From Chitinophaga parva (lineage in GTDB: Bacteria > Bacteroidota > Bacteroidia > Chitinophagales > Chitinophagaceae), in the NCBI RefSeq assembly GCF_003071345.1, contig NZ_QCYK01000002.1, positions 372,001 to 436,000 of the forward strand: 64,000 nt of DNA, given 5' to 3'. Under the pieces are notes generated by a model. That model was not told where the DNA came from. It saw only the letters and a program-made list of their open reading frames with translations, and ran no database searches. Shown here in pieces: positions 40,642 through 47,742 of this stretch. The position numbers and the translations under genes are program-made. Position 1 is the first letter of the stretch; every line of letters starts with the position of its first letter.

Positions 40642-41526
40642 TTAGAAATCGAGTTCATCAGACGGCGTAGGCGCTATGTCTACAGGCGGTTTGGAATTAT
40701 CTTCCAGGAATGAGCCCACCGGATCACCTGCAGGCAAGCCGTAATCCGGCCCGTTAATAATATCGGCTTCGGTATCTACCGTTTCACTTTCCAGCCGGCT
40801 GAACTCACCGAGGCGGATCTTCGGGTAAGTTTTGAAGGCGTGTTTGATGGTTTTTGCCACCATCATGCCGGCAATGCCCTTGGTCCATGCAACGCTATTT
40901 GAATCCTTGCTGAAGCCGCGCAATACCTGCAACTCTTCCATGGACATTACCTTGTAATCCACCGTGTCATCAGCGCGGGTGATCCTGAGATAACAAGCAA
41001 GGATGTTGTTGCTCGTACGGGGCAGCGCTACGGTATGTTCAAGCAAGGTGGCGCCACGGCTGGTACCATACATAAACTTGTCACCCTCGTATACCAAGAC
41101 TGGATTATCAGCATGCTTGATCTGGCCCTGGATGGTACGCAACAGCAATTCACCATATCCAGATACTTGCAGGGCCGCCCTCTTTTCCCATTTGGGATTA
41201 TCCTTTGTGCCCACATTAATGTTGTATGGTACTACGTATAGGTGCTTGGCGGATGGGTCGAACGACAGGCCGGATACCGCTACATCCATGAACACACCAT
41301 AAATGGATAATTTGGAGCAGGTTGCCAGGTTCGGGTTGTCGTTGATCATTTTGAGGAAATGGAATTTCTCCGCTTCGTAGTAGGCAGCCACTGCGGTGTC
41401 ATTCTGAATGCCGTGTATTACCTTGTAGAGGTCCTTGAAGCGATCAGCCACCACCGGTGCCTCGATAAGCTCAGCAGGCCTGGCGTTGTTGATTAGTTGC
41501 AGGAGTTGTTGTTTTGAATTTTCCAT
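40642..41526 (-). CDS. recT: RecT-family single-strand annealing protein
   Basis: 294 aa. SKLSIYGVFMDVAVSGLSFD and HLYVVPYNINVG (~70-108) match the RecT core. The conserved AALQVSGYGELLLRTIQGQI (~118-137) and SVAWTKGIAGMMVAKTIKHA (~218-237) follow. It pairs complementary strands in phage recombination together with the RecE-like nuclease two genes away. The C-terminal ~50 residues are acidic and disordered (PSDELDF). Confidence 0.92.
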   Translation of the reverse strand: MENSKQQLLQLINNARPAELIEAPVVADRFKDLYKVIHGIQNDTAVAAYYEAEKFHFLKMINDNPNLATCSKLSIYGVFMDVAVSGLSFDPSAKHLYVVPYNINVGTKDNPKWEKRAALQVSGYGELLLRTIQGQIKHADNPVLVYEGDKFMYGTSRGATLLEHTVALPRTSNNILACYLRITRADDTVDYKVMSMEELQVLRGFSKDSNSVAWTKGIAGMMVAKTIKHAFKTYPKIRLGEFSRLESETVDTEADIINGPDYGLPAGDPVGSFLEDNSKPPVDIAPTPSDELDF

Positions 41527-41558
41527 ATCTTAGCGATATAATTTTTGCTTTATTGACG

Positions 41559-41590
41559 AGCCGGTGCGATCACGCCCGGCTTTTTCTTTT
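41559..41590 (+). terminator. Intrinsic terminator, plus-strand polarity
   Basis: AGCCGG (41559-41564) pairs with CCGGCT (41576-41581) and runs into TTTTCTTTT on the plus strand. It lies upstream of recT, so it does not act on the recT message. Confidence 0.5.
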
Positions 41591-41605
41591 GGGTAAGATG
41601 AGATC

Positions 41606-41647
41606 CTTTTAAAATAAGGCCTGGTGAAGCGTTTAACCAGGCCTTAT
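41606..41647 (-). terminator. Strong hairpin terminator, minus-strand polarity
   Basis: ATAAGGCCTGGT pairs perfectly with ACCAGGCCTTAT (12 bp, 10-nt loop). On the minus strand it is followed by TTTAAAAGG. It would end transcripts coming from the small acidic frame and the structured block upstream, before recT. Confidence 0.65.
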
Positions 41648-41675
41648 CCCTGTCCGTTGCTATACTTTGTTGCGC

Positions 41676-41750
41676 CTATGTTTCGGCGCCTTCTTCGTCA
41701 TCCTCTTCCTCATCGGGATCAGCAGGATGCATTTCGCGGTATTTGTGCAT
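41676..41750 (-). CDS. Acidic micropeptide candidate, 24 aa
   Basis: A short frame from ATG 41750 to TAG 41676. Eleven of 24 residues are Asp or Glu, with the run DEEEDDEE. The near-consensus -7 box TACTTTTA (41768-41761 on the minus strand) lies 10 nt upstream and a strong terminator starts 29 nt downstream. It looks like a compact transcription unit. Short acidic phage peptides can act as DNA or RNA-polymerase mimics; that is speculation. Frame length alone does not prove coding. Confidence 0.35.
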   Translation of the reverse strand: MHKYREMHPADPDEEEDDEEGAET

Positions 41751-41770
41751 GCGATATGTTTAAAAGTAAA

Positions 41771-42253
41771 TCTGCTGCCGTGGTATCGGCTGTGCCCCGG
41801 CATAAGACACTCGCAGGAATCCGGTATCACATAAAGTGGAGCGCTCACCCTTCGAGGTGTAGGCCGCGCTATTGGAACCCCAAAGACCAACAGGCACCGC
41901 GCCCCATATGCGGCCTTCCACTACGTGCTAGCTTCGTGGTATTTCCAGCATCTTCTTGCGGCACTTGCAATTGCTGCTCAAACATCGGCTGGCAGTTCGG
42001 CCTTCTTCTGTATGGTTCGTGGAGAGGGGAGGATTCGAACCTCCGTCCAGGCATACGCTCCTGTACATTAACCACTCATGTTATCTCCCCATTTGCCGGT
42101 CTCTCCCGGCTGCCAAGGACAGGCGGCCCTTTCGCTAGTTTTTACGTGTTGCTTCACGGCTACAGCTTAACCCCGTATAGCTTCCGGGAAAGCACCTCCC
42201 TGTCCAACAGAGCTTTTGGCCGTTTCCCGCGCCATCCGGGCGAGGTGCTTTGT
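41771..42253 (-). ncRNA. Structured non-coding block, type unassigned
   Basis: About 480 bp without a credible gene. Perfect inverted repeats include AAAGCACCTC (42189-42198) with GAGGTGCTTT (42242-42251), enclosing two further hairpins (CTGT/ACAG and CCCG/CGGG), and AGGCCGC (41861-41867) with GCGGCCT (41910-41916). The block ends before the terminator at 41606-41647 and includes a tRNA-like element at 42020-42089. Open frames on either strand here look like reading through RNA genes. It resembles a phage tRNA or tmRNA-like cluster with decayed members. Confidence 0.4.
42020..42089 (-). tRNA. tRNA-like element, anticodon not assignable
   Basis: The minus strand folds as acceptor GGGGAGA with CCTCTCC (six of seven pairs, including a G3-U70-type wobble), D arm ACAT-GAGTGGTTA-ATGT, and T arm GGAGG-TTCGAAT-CCTCC. 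The middle arm is abnormal: CAGG/CCTG with an 8-nt loop AGCGTATG that lacks U33 in the right place. The variable loop is only 3 nt. No CCA is encoded (ACGAA follows). It may be a degenerate tRNA or the tRNA-like part of a larger RNA. The G3-U70 pair is the alanyl-tRNA synthetase identity feature. Confidence 0.5.
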
Positions 42254-42907
42254 TTATGATGAGGAAAGAGTAGTATCAGGAGCGGGCGTAGCCGGTTTGG
42301 GATAGACGAATAGCTCAAATTCTTCGATCCAATCCAAAACGATCTTTGCAATGCCATTGCTTTCAGGAGTATCGCCTTTCTTAATGGCGGCAAAGAGTCT
42401 TTCAGCGGGGCGAGAAGCTTGTGGCATAATGCCAGCCATCTTTTCGTAATCCACACGGCGGGCGTTTGCAATAGTACCTACAAGGCATGCACAATCTCCC
42501 TGGTAGACGCTACCATCTATTTTACCGTCAATGATGGCCTGTTTCAAATCAGAGACTTCAGGGATAGCATGAACAAGGATCTCATAGAGGTCTGCCTTAA
42601 ACGGCTGCAGGGATGCGCCGTCCAGGGATGCGCCGTCCAGGGATGCGCCGTCCAGGGATGCGTTACGCAGGGATGCGTTACGCAGGGATGCGCCGTCCAG
42701 GAATGCGTTACGCAGGGATGCGCCGTCCAGGGATGCGCCGTCCAGGGATGCGCCGTCCAGGGATGCGCCGTACAGGGATGCGCCGTCCAGGGATGCGCCT
42801 TGCTTAACAGCTTCCTCTACTGTATCCTTTACGGTATTGTCTTCCTTCTCATAAGAGAACAGTACAGAGCCCCAGATGCTTTTGATTTCAATTTTCAGGT
42901 TTGCCAT
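42254..42907 (-). CDS. Pentapeptide-repeat protein
   Basis: 217 aa. Residues ~35-100 are pentapeptides of the form ASLDG, ASLRN, ASLYG and AFLDG, about 13 in a row, enough for three turns of a quadrilateral beta-helix. The usual A(D/N)Lxx has Ser in second place here. The N-terminus (MANLKIEIKSIWGSVLFSYE) and a helical C-terminal domain (~100-200) with CACLVGTIANARRVDYEKM flank it. Such proteins can mimic DNA (for example gyrase inhibitors), but the family is broad. The repeats are nearly identical at DNA level. Confidence 0.8.
   Translation of the reverse strand: MANLKIEIKSIWGSVLFSYEKEDNTVKDTVEEAVKQGASLDGASLYGASLDGASLDGASLDGASLRNAFLDGASLRNASLRNASLDGASLDGASLDGASLQPFKADLYEILVHAIPEVSDLKQAIIDGKIDGSVYQGDCACLVGTIANARRVDYEKMAGIMPQASRPAERLFAAIKKGDTPESNGIAKIVLDWIEEFELFVYPKPATPAPDTTLSSS
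42611..42805. repeat. Tandem 15-bp repeats, 12-13 units
   Basis: Units on the plus strand read GGATGCGCCGTCCAG or GGATGCGTTACGCAG, with single-base variants. They encode the pentapeptides of gene 42254-42907. Units of the two types are interspersed, which points to recent slippage or unequal exchange. Unit number probably varies between strains. Confidence 0.95.
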
Positions 42908-42995
42908 GTTTTATGAAATAAAAAAGTGAATGAAAATGAATCCAGCGGCGAGACCACCGCCGGGGTTGTCGTATTTCCACGTTATGAAAAATGCG

Positions 42996-43205
42996 TCAAT
43001 TGTTCCTTTCGCGGTCTTCCTGTTTTGGCAGCAGGTTGGGATATTTCTCAACATGCTGGTCATATTTCTTTCCTGCTTTCACGAGTATGAACGCCAGGAA
43101 GATCATCGCGATAAGGAGCAGGGCGAGTACACCCAGGAAGAAGTATACCTTCGCAATTTGTTCCTGCTGTTCAACGAAGGCCCGGTGTGCATCGGCCGCG
43201 CTCAT
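42996..43205 (-). CDS. Small single-helix membrane protein, 69 aa
   Basis: A membrane helix at ~20-42 (YFFLGVLALLLIAMIFLAFI) follows a short polar N-terminus, and the C-terminal 27 residues are charged. The start overlaps the upstream membrane gene's stop by 4 nt. Possibly a superinfection-exclusion or accessory membrane protein; unproved. Confidence 0.55.
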   Translation of the reverse strand: MSAADAHRAFVEQQEQIAKVYFFLGVLALLLIAMIFLAFILVKAGKKYDQHVEKYPNLLPKQEDRERNN

Positions 43206-43474
43206 TTAAAGATGACGTTTAGCACGTGACGTGTTTCCTTGCTCCAATAGTACAGCGCGTACTTCGTGCGCTTGGCGCGCTCCATGGCCTTGATGCCGCG
43301 GGCAACACGTGCCGGCTCTGTGAGGATCCACCAGCGCTTCACGCGCTCCACAATGAAGATGATGCCGCCAGCAATAATTAGCGAGTAACCAATGAGCTGT
43401 AGGCCAGTTGCCACGTATTCACCTACAGTGGTAGGCTGGCTGAAATAGTTGTTGAATGCAGTTAAAATGTCCAT
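43202..43474 (-). CDS. Small membrane protein, 90 aa
   Basis: A hydrophobic segment at ~20-45 (TGLQLIGYSLIIAGGIIFIV) is followed by a basic amphipathic tail (WWILTEPARVARGIKAMERA). It is paired with the 69-aa membrane protein by a 4-nt overlap. No family recognised. A terminator-like hairpin lies upstream at about 43525-43550. Confidence 0.55.
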   Translation of the reverse strand: MDILTAFNNYFSQPTTVGEYVATGLQLIGYSLIIAGGIIFIVERVKRWWILTEPARVARGIKAMERAKRTKYALYYWSKETRHVLNVIFK

Positions 43475-43569
43475 TAGTTAAGGGAGTTAAAGAGTTATGA
43501 AAAAAGGTGCAGGTTTAAAAGGAAGCCGGAAGCAGGATTACTCCCGGCTATTCCTACTTATCCTTATAC

Positions 43570-43980
43570 CTATGAAATGACGGTTTTAGCAAGCCATTCA
43601 GAGTAGTCCCGGTCTATCAACTCATCCACACCGTGCTGCCGAATGAACTCTTCCATGTTCTTCACCATATCAGACCAGCTCATGTCTTCCCACCATGTTC
43701 TAAAATCGCCTCCCACCTGCAGCCACTCAGCAGCCCATTCTTGCATATAGGAAACCTCCCAACGCGCCCTGTATACGTAGCTGGCGTTCTGGCTGGGGCG
43801 ATAGCACATTATCTCAATGTACTCGTCGTAATGGCCGGCATAACCGGCTTCGTGCAGACGGATGGAATCGTCTCCAACATCAACGATTTCAGGCTGTTCA
43901 TTGTCCATGGCTTCTATTGCAGCAGACATGGCAAGGGCGGCCGCCTTTAATGCGGAAATAAGGGATGGCTTGTTGTTCAT
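43570..43980 (-). CDS. Hypothetical acidic phage protein, 136 aa
   Basis: A soluble, Glu/Asp- and Trp-rich protein (MQEWAAEWLQVGGDFRTWWE). The first ~25 residues are Ala-rich helix. No motif is known. It lies in the first operon after the switch, where anti-host functions are common. Confidence 0.55.
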   Translation of the reverse strand: MNNKPSLISALKAAALAMSAAIEAMDNEQPEIVDVGDDSIRLHEAGYAGHYDEYIEIMCYRPSQNASYVYRARWEVSYMQEWAAEWLQVGGDFRTWWEDMSWSDMVKNMEEFIRQHGVDELIDRDYSEWLAKTVIS

Positions 43981-43986
43981 GGTGAT

Positions 43987-44223
43987 TTATGCTTTGATGG
44001 TGATCTTGCCGAGGATGTTTGCGCGCAGCTTGGCCAATTGTTCGTCAGTCGCTCCGCGTCTCCTGCGGCCCTTGCGGGCTCCCGGCGCCTGGACAGGCGC
44101 CAGGGCATTTATTAGCTGTGTTACTTTGTTGACGATGTTATTATGCTCACTGGCCAGCATCGCTGAGCGCACCTTGATGGCCTCCAGCTCAGTGAGCAGT
44201 AGCTGTTGTTCCTTACTGCTCAT
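43987..44223 (-). CDS. Small helical protein with basic patch, 78 aa
   Basis: The product has an N-terminal helix (MSSKEQQLLLTELEAIKVRS), a basic run ARKGRRRRG at ~50-57, and a short helix at the end. The basic cluster suggests nucleic-acid binding. It follows the Cro-like gene with an 11-nt overlap and is probably co-transcribed from the same promoter. Confidence 0.55.
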   Translation of the reverse strand: MSSKEQQLLLTELEAIKVRSAMLASEHNNIVNKVTQLINALAPVQAPGARKGRRRRGATDEQLAKLRANILGKITIKA

Positions 44224-44452
44224 CAGGGATGGTTTTAAGGAATGAGCGGATCTTTGCGGCGGTCGTTGGGGTCAGATTCATACCCGCTATCGCCCGCTTG
44301 ATAGTATTTTTCGGCAAAGCCATTGTTTCACTGGCCTGGAGCAACTTGCCGTATCCCAATACCACGGCCGCCAACTTGTTACACTCCTCCTCAGCCAATG
44401 GCTTCATATTGATAGCCGTATTATTATTTTTTACTACATTTGCGTTGCTCAT
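44213..44452 (-). CDS. Cro-like helix-turn-helix regulator
   Basis: Start ATG 44452 (MSNANVVKNNNTAINMKPLA), 24 nt after a perfect -7 box. The 79-aa product carries LLQASETMALPKNTIKRAIA at ~36-55 (HTH recognition helix PKNTIKRAIAG) and a final helix. It is divergent from the larger repressor gene, the standard Cro/CI arrangement. It would open the early minus-strand operon. Family (XRE) is inferred from the HTH. Confidence 0.7.
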   Translation of the reverse strand: MSNANVVKNNNTAINMKPLAEEECNKLAAVVLGYGKLLQASETMALPKNTIKRAIAGMNLTPTTAAKIRSFLKTIPDEQ

Positions 44453-44475
44453 TGTGTTTATCGATGTGTACAATG

Positions 44476-44561
44476 CAAATATATGTTGCTTGAAGCAATC
44501 TAAAAAACAAATCTGGTTGCTCAAGGAAAATTTTGATTTTCTTCAATATTGCTCAAAACAA
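44476..44561. promoter_or_regulatory. Lysogeny-switch promoter and operator-like sites
   Basis: The minus strand reads TATATTTG at 44483-44476, a perfect -7 box for the Cro-like gene. Three related 13-nt sites follow: TTGCTTGAAGCAA (44486-44498, perfect palindrome), TTGCTCAAGGAAA (44517-44529, half matching) and TTGCTCAAAACAA (44549-44561, next to the CI-like start). These are likely operators. Confidence 0.65.
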
Positions 44562-44565
44562 TTAA

Positions 44566-44922
44566 ATGGATCTCAAAAAAGAAACCGAGGAATTATTGAA
44601 TATTTTAAAATCACAAGGATTTGACAGGTCCCAAATAGAACAGGAACTGGCATATAGTGATAATTACATAGCTCAACAGCTATCCAAAGGAGGTAATCCC
44701 AAACTGTTGGCGAAGCTTAAAAAATTAGTTGCTTCAAGAAACATGAAGGCGGCCGAGGGCTATGTCGTGGTGGATGTCGGTGCAGCGTTAAGACGAATTG
44801 AGGCCCGCCAGGAAGTATCACTTAGCGCGATCGCGGAGATTTTGGCTCATCAACGGAATCTGCCAACGGTATCTGTCCTTGGAGAATTGGAAGCGGCGAT
44901 AAATAAACGGTTAAGCGTTTAG
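44566..44922 (+). CDS. CI-like repressor
   Basis: A 118-aa plus-strand protein. EELLNILKSQGFDRSQIEQE followed by LAYSDNYIAQQLSKG (~9-43) is an XRE-like HTH. The C-terminal 60 residues contain a short helical part (RRIEARQEVSLSAIAEILAH). It lacks a LexA-like peptidase, so induction would need another factor. It is divergent from the Cro-like gene across three operator-like sites. It would keep the prophage silent. Confidence 0.7.
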   Translation: MDLKKETEELLNILKSQGFDRSQIEQELAYSDNYIAQQLSKGGNPKLLAKLKKLVASRNMKAAEGYVVVDVGAALRRIEARQEVSLSAIAEILAHQRNLPTVSVLGELEAAINKRLSV

Positions 44923-45117
44923 GGGCCAATACGGCAAGCGGACGTGGATTAGGGGGCTTTATGGTCTTCCTTTTCTTCTTCTTCATTACTACAGGTATTG
45001 TGGGTAAAACTCTAAAATACTAATTTTTTTAGCAAATCAACGCGGCCATTACGCAGTCAATCTGCGCATAGCCTACCGTGTGGATAAAGTTGTTAACATT
45101 CAAAACTTCCTCCCTAT

Positions 45118-45774
45118 ATGTCAAATCATGCATCTTGCCCCCGATGTGGTGCCAAAATAAAGGATGGGTTCTTAGGTGTAAACCAATTACTTGAAGACTC
45201 ACAATGTGAGCTCATAGCAGAAATGACGAATACTCCAAAGGAGCAAGCGTGCGCGAGCTGCCGGAGTGATGCATTTTACAACGCGATCTCAGAACTTAGA
45301 CAAAGACGGGATCAACTGGCCGAAGAAATTGTTAAGCAATCTGAAATAATGCCCATCGTGACGGCACCGTCACCTATGGGATGGAATTATCGCACCATTG
45401 GCATGGCTACGGGTCAAAGTACTTCAGGTACCGGATTCTTAACTGAAGTTAGCGCTTCCTGGACTGACTTCTTTGGGATGCAATCCGGTGCATACAATAA
45501 AAAGATTTCAGAAGGAGAATTGCTATGCTATAGGCAACTTAGAAGTAAGGCCTTGCAAATGGGCGGAAATGCAGTAGTAGCCACTGATATTGACTACTCA
45601 GAAATGGGGGCTGCTAAGGGAATGGTAATGGTATGTATGTCTGGAACAGTAGTTAAAATTGAAAACACCGACGTAGTGAGTGATGTGTTTGCGGAAACGA
45701 TGTTGAGAATAGATAGCATGTTTGGACAGCTGCGTACTTGGGACAGCAAATATAGCGCTCTTTATAACAAATAA
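45118..45774 (+). CDS. YbjQ/UPF0145-like protein with N-terminal zinc ribbon
   Basis: The 218-aa protein opens with CPRCGAK (8-14) and CASCRSD (45-51), a four-Cys zinc ribbon, then a helix. It follows with WNYRTIGMATGQSTSGTGFL ... ALQMGGNAVVATDIDYSEMG ... MVMVCMSGTVVKIE, the conserved strands of the YbjQ (heavy-metal-binding, UPF0145) domain. The fusion is not the usual form. It lies at the prophage edge beside the repressor on the plus strand, a place for lysogenic-conversion genes. 44923-45117 holds no gene. Confidence 0.7.
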   Translation: MSNHASCPRCGAKIKDGFLGVNQLLEDSQCELIAEMTNTPKEQACASCRSDAFYNAISELRQRRDQLAEEIVKQSEIMPIVTAPSPMGWNYRTIGMATGQSTSGTGFLTEVSASWTDFFGMQSGAYNKKISEGELLCYRQLRSKALQMGGNAVVATDIDYSEMGAAKGMVMVCMSGTVVKIENTDVVSDVFAETMLRIDSMFGQLRTWDSKYSALYNK

Positions 45775-45895
45775 AGGGATTACAGGCCTCCTTGCACGGT
45801 CAATATAACCGTCAATAATTTTGCAGGATTGTCTGCATATTAAATAAAATGTGAAAACGTAAAGTACTGCATCACAATAATAAAAAATCTGGTTC

Positions 45896-45941
45896 ACAGA
45901 CTCTGACTCTGTTTGTCTTGGTTCGAATCCAGGTTCGGCAA
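45896..45941 (+). pseudogene. 3' fragment of tRNA-Gln(CTG), attachment-site remnant
   Basis: ACAGA-CTCTGAC-TCTGT is an intact anticodon arm (anticodon CTG), followed by T arm CTTGG-TTCGAAT-CCAGG and acceptor 3' strand TTCGGCA plus A. The 5' half (it should begin TGCCGAA) is missing upstream. Such 3' halves mark the att site left when an element integrates in a tRNA gene. Confidence 0.8.
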
Positions 45942-46041
45942 CAAAAAATAGTTTAGATTTTTCTAAATTTGAATTTTCGAGGCCACGCGTTAGCGTGGCC
46001 TTTTTGTTTTTCTGCAATTCCCCATAGCTTTTCAATTTTTT
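45937..46041 (+). repeat. Direct repeat copy 1 (tRNA end, hairpin and terminator)
   Basis: 105 bp starting GGCAACAAAAAATAG, matching 50158-50262 with five substitutions. It includes hairpin TTTAGATTTTTCTAAA (45951-45966 region) and the intrinsic terminator GGCCACGC-GTTA-GCGTGGCC followed by TTTTTGTTTTT (45981-46010). Confidence 0.9.
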
Positions 46042-46073
46042 ACAAAATTTTTTAGCCCATCAAAAGATTGGAA

Positions 46074-46427
46074 ATGAATGCTTTAAGAGCTTCTTATAAA
46101 CTATGGTTAAATAAAGCCAAATTCAACAAAAAAGGTGAAAATACTATCTATCTTCGACTGCAATTCGGCGGCAATAAGGCTGAAATGTCAACCGGCGTAA
46201 GTATTCCGGCGAAGTACTTTGACGAGAAATCCGGCAATGTAAGTCGCGAATATCCTGATGTTGATTTTTTAAATCTTCAATTGGATAATCTTATTGATAA
46301 ATATAGGGAGGTATACAAAAAGCTAAGTTTAAAGCAGTCAGTATTTACTGTGGATGACTTGAAAAACGTGATGCTAAATGGTGATGGCGAACAGTCTGGC
46401 CTTATACGGTTTGTTATGATTTTTTAG
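46074..46427 (+). pseudogene. Truncated tyrosine recombinase (integrase), N-terminal part
   Basis: From ATG 46074 the frame reads ASYKLWLNKAKFNKKGENTI and LRLQFGGNKAEMSTGVSIPA, the arm-type DNA-binding domain of Bacteroidota integrases, then a SAM-like start (DNLIDKYREVYKKLSLKQSV). It breaks after ~110 aa and runs into unrelated sequence. A full enzyme is about 400 aa with the catalytic R-H-R-Y in the missing part. It faces away from the prophage, so it probably belongs to another element inserted at the same tRNA. Confidence 0.8.
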
Positions 46428-46576
46428 TCATTAATCAGAATAAATTGATTGTTTTGTTACATCCTGAACATCAAAGAGTCAAATGTCCTGGATGTTTGTT
46501 TATTGAGCTAGACGATGTAAAAGTAGTGAATTCGACAGGCTGGTTAAAGGAACTAGATTCGAAATATCGCAGATGA
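46412..46576 (+). pseudogene. 3' fragment of an unknown gene fused to the integrase break
   Basis: A second frame overlaps the end of the integrase fragment and reads INQNKLIVLLHPEHQRVKCP, CLFIELDDVKVVNSTGWLKE, then LDSKYRR and a stop. It looks like the end of a real protein joined by a deletion. The family is not recognised. Confidence 0.45.
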
Positions 46577-46716
46577 CGTTTCAGGAGTCTTGTTTAGCAC
46601 ATCTCGAGCGTAACCGATAATAGAAGTTATCAACCAAGGAAAAATTGATAGTCTGAGGTGGTTGGTAATGTGTTCTGGTTAGCTTACTCAACACGAAACA
46701 GCAGATAATTTAACAT

Positions 46717-47044
46717 ATGAACTTCAATGACTTTTATTGGCATGACTCTGTTATGAAAAGCATTTATATTAACCGTACACATTGACTGGTATGATAAGCC
46801 CCAGTCTTCAATAGTGTTTAGGGATGTTTTTCAGTTAAATGCAAGGATGAATTTTGGGGTAATTGCCCCAGAATCAATAGATGATGGATATATGGAGGCT
46901 GATGACTGTGAGGACATCAAGACATTTCGTAAGAAATGGAATGGCCTCAATGACAATATAATTCTACATTGCTATGTGATTAAAACGTCATCCACGGGGA
47001 GTGAGCTGAGAATAATTGCGCAAAGTTTTGAGGAAATTTTGTAA
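46717..47044 (+). pseudogene. Immunity-like gene broken by a frameshift
   Basis: From ATG 46717 the frame starts MNFNDFYWHDSVMKSIYINR. After a +1 shift near 46780 a second frame continues IDWYDKPQSSIVFRDVFQLN and ends ITQSF/AQSFEEIL at 47044. The WHDS, DWYD and FRDV pieces are the style of small immunity proteins of polymorphic toxin systems. The shift and missing middle show decay. The toxin partner is not intact here. Confidence 0.5.
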
Positions 47045-47122
47045 AAAAAATTGCCTCAAATTGATTAAGCAAGCATTGTGATTAATTTAATTGAAGATTG
47101 TGGTCTTTTGGTCAAAAGGTAA

Positions 47123-47290
47123 ATGTCCGATGATATCAAGCAGGAATATTTTTGGCATGCAACTGTAACCAAATCATGGTCCCTGATCCCTGATCCCACG
47201 TTGAATCAGGATTCCATCATTAGCCCATATTGTAATTTGAAACCTATTGATGTAATTGCCGCACCAAGTAAGAAAAAGAAAACAAGCTAA
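47123..47290 (+). CDS. Short open frame, 55 aa, possible gene remnant
   Basis: The frame begins MSDDIKQEYFWHATVTKSWS and ends in a lysine cluster (PSKKKKTS). The DNA contains a short duplication (CCCTGATCCCTGATCCC). It could be the C-terminus of a secreted toxin or an unrelated remnant. Not recognised. It lies in the AT-rich decayed interval. Confidence 0.3.
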   Translation: MSDDIKQEYFWHATVTKSWSLIPDPTLNQDSIISPYCNLKPIDVIAAPSKKKKTS

Positions 47291-47306
47291 AAATACTGCA
47301 AAATGA

Positions 47307-47621
47307 AAATTTGGCATCGACGCTGAAAGCGGCGTTCCGACAGTATTTTTCGAACAGCATGCAAGTGTTCCTTTAGTTGAGGAAGCTGGGTTAAAAATTA
47401 TGGACTACGACATCGTAAATGTTAGTCAGGCGATAAAGGTTGCCATTGATCCCAAAACAGGGAAGATTAACGTATTGCCTTTTACAGATATATTTCCTTC
47501 AGCAACACTTGATGTAAACCGGGAACGAATCATAAATTATCCTCAGCCCTCATCCGAAAACACACATCACTTAACGCCAAAGGATAAAAGAGTAAATGGT
47601 TACAGACCAACGATTTGGTGA
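47307..47621 (+). pseudogene. Fragment of a toxin-like C-terminal domain
   Basis: The frame is open from 47307 (FGIDAESGVPTVFFEQHASV) to the stop at 47621, with a possible internal ATG at 47400, but has no start at its natural 5' end. The C-terminus is VNGYRPTIW. It overlaps the next small frame by 26 nt. It appears to be the tail of a larger gene. The family is unknown. Confidence 0.35.
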
Positions 47622-47742
47622 TCTCTATGAAATCGACACTAACAAGAATGTCCTGCATAAGGAATATAGCATTGATTTGGGGAAAAACCGAACAATTACA
47701 GTAGCCCAATTTCAGCTGCTAATATTTCTACATTCAAAGTAG
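47596..47742 (+). CDS. Short frame, 48 aa, possible remnant
   Basis: ATG 47596 begins MVTDQRFGDLYEIDTNKNVL and stops at 47742. It overlaps the previous fragment. It may be an N-terminal piece of a decayed gene. 47743-48040 contains no gene or clear signal. Confidence 0.25.
   Translation: MVTDQRFGDLYEIDTNKNVLHKEYSIDLGKNRTITVAQFQLLIFLHSK

Noticed and set aside
42020..42089. Standard decoding tRNA
   Set aside because: The anticodon arm has no 5-bp stem and 7-nt loop with U33, so no amino-acid identity is given.
41624..42259. Long plus-strand open frame of 211 codons
   Set aside because: It runs antisense through the tRNA-like element (giving the GEDSNLRPG-type phrase known from translated tRNA strands) and stem sequences; composition is not protein-like.
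42611..42805. CRISPR array
   Set aside because: The repeats are 15-bp head-to-tail units with no spacers and encode pentapeptides.
43490..43580. 27-codon plus-strand frame at ~43496
   Set aside because: It overlaps a minus-strand hairpin and the 3' end of gene 43570-43980; no support for expression.
46074..46427. Functional prophage integrase
   Set aside because: Only the arm-binding domain remains and the catalytic residues are missing; the phage's own integrase is probably left of the window.
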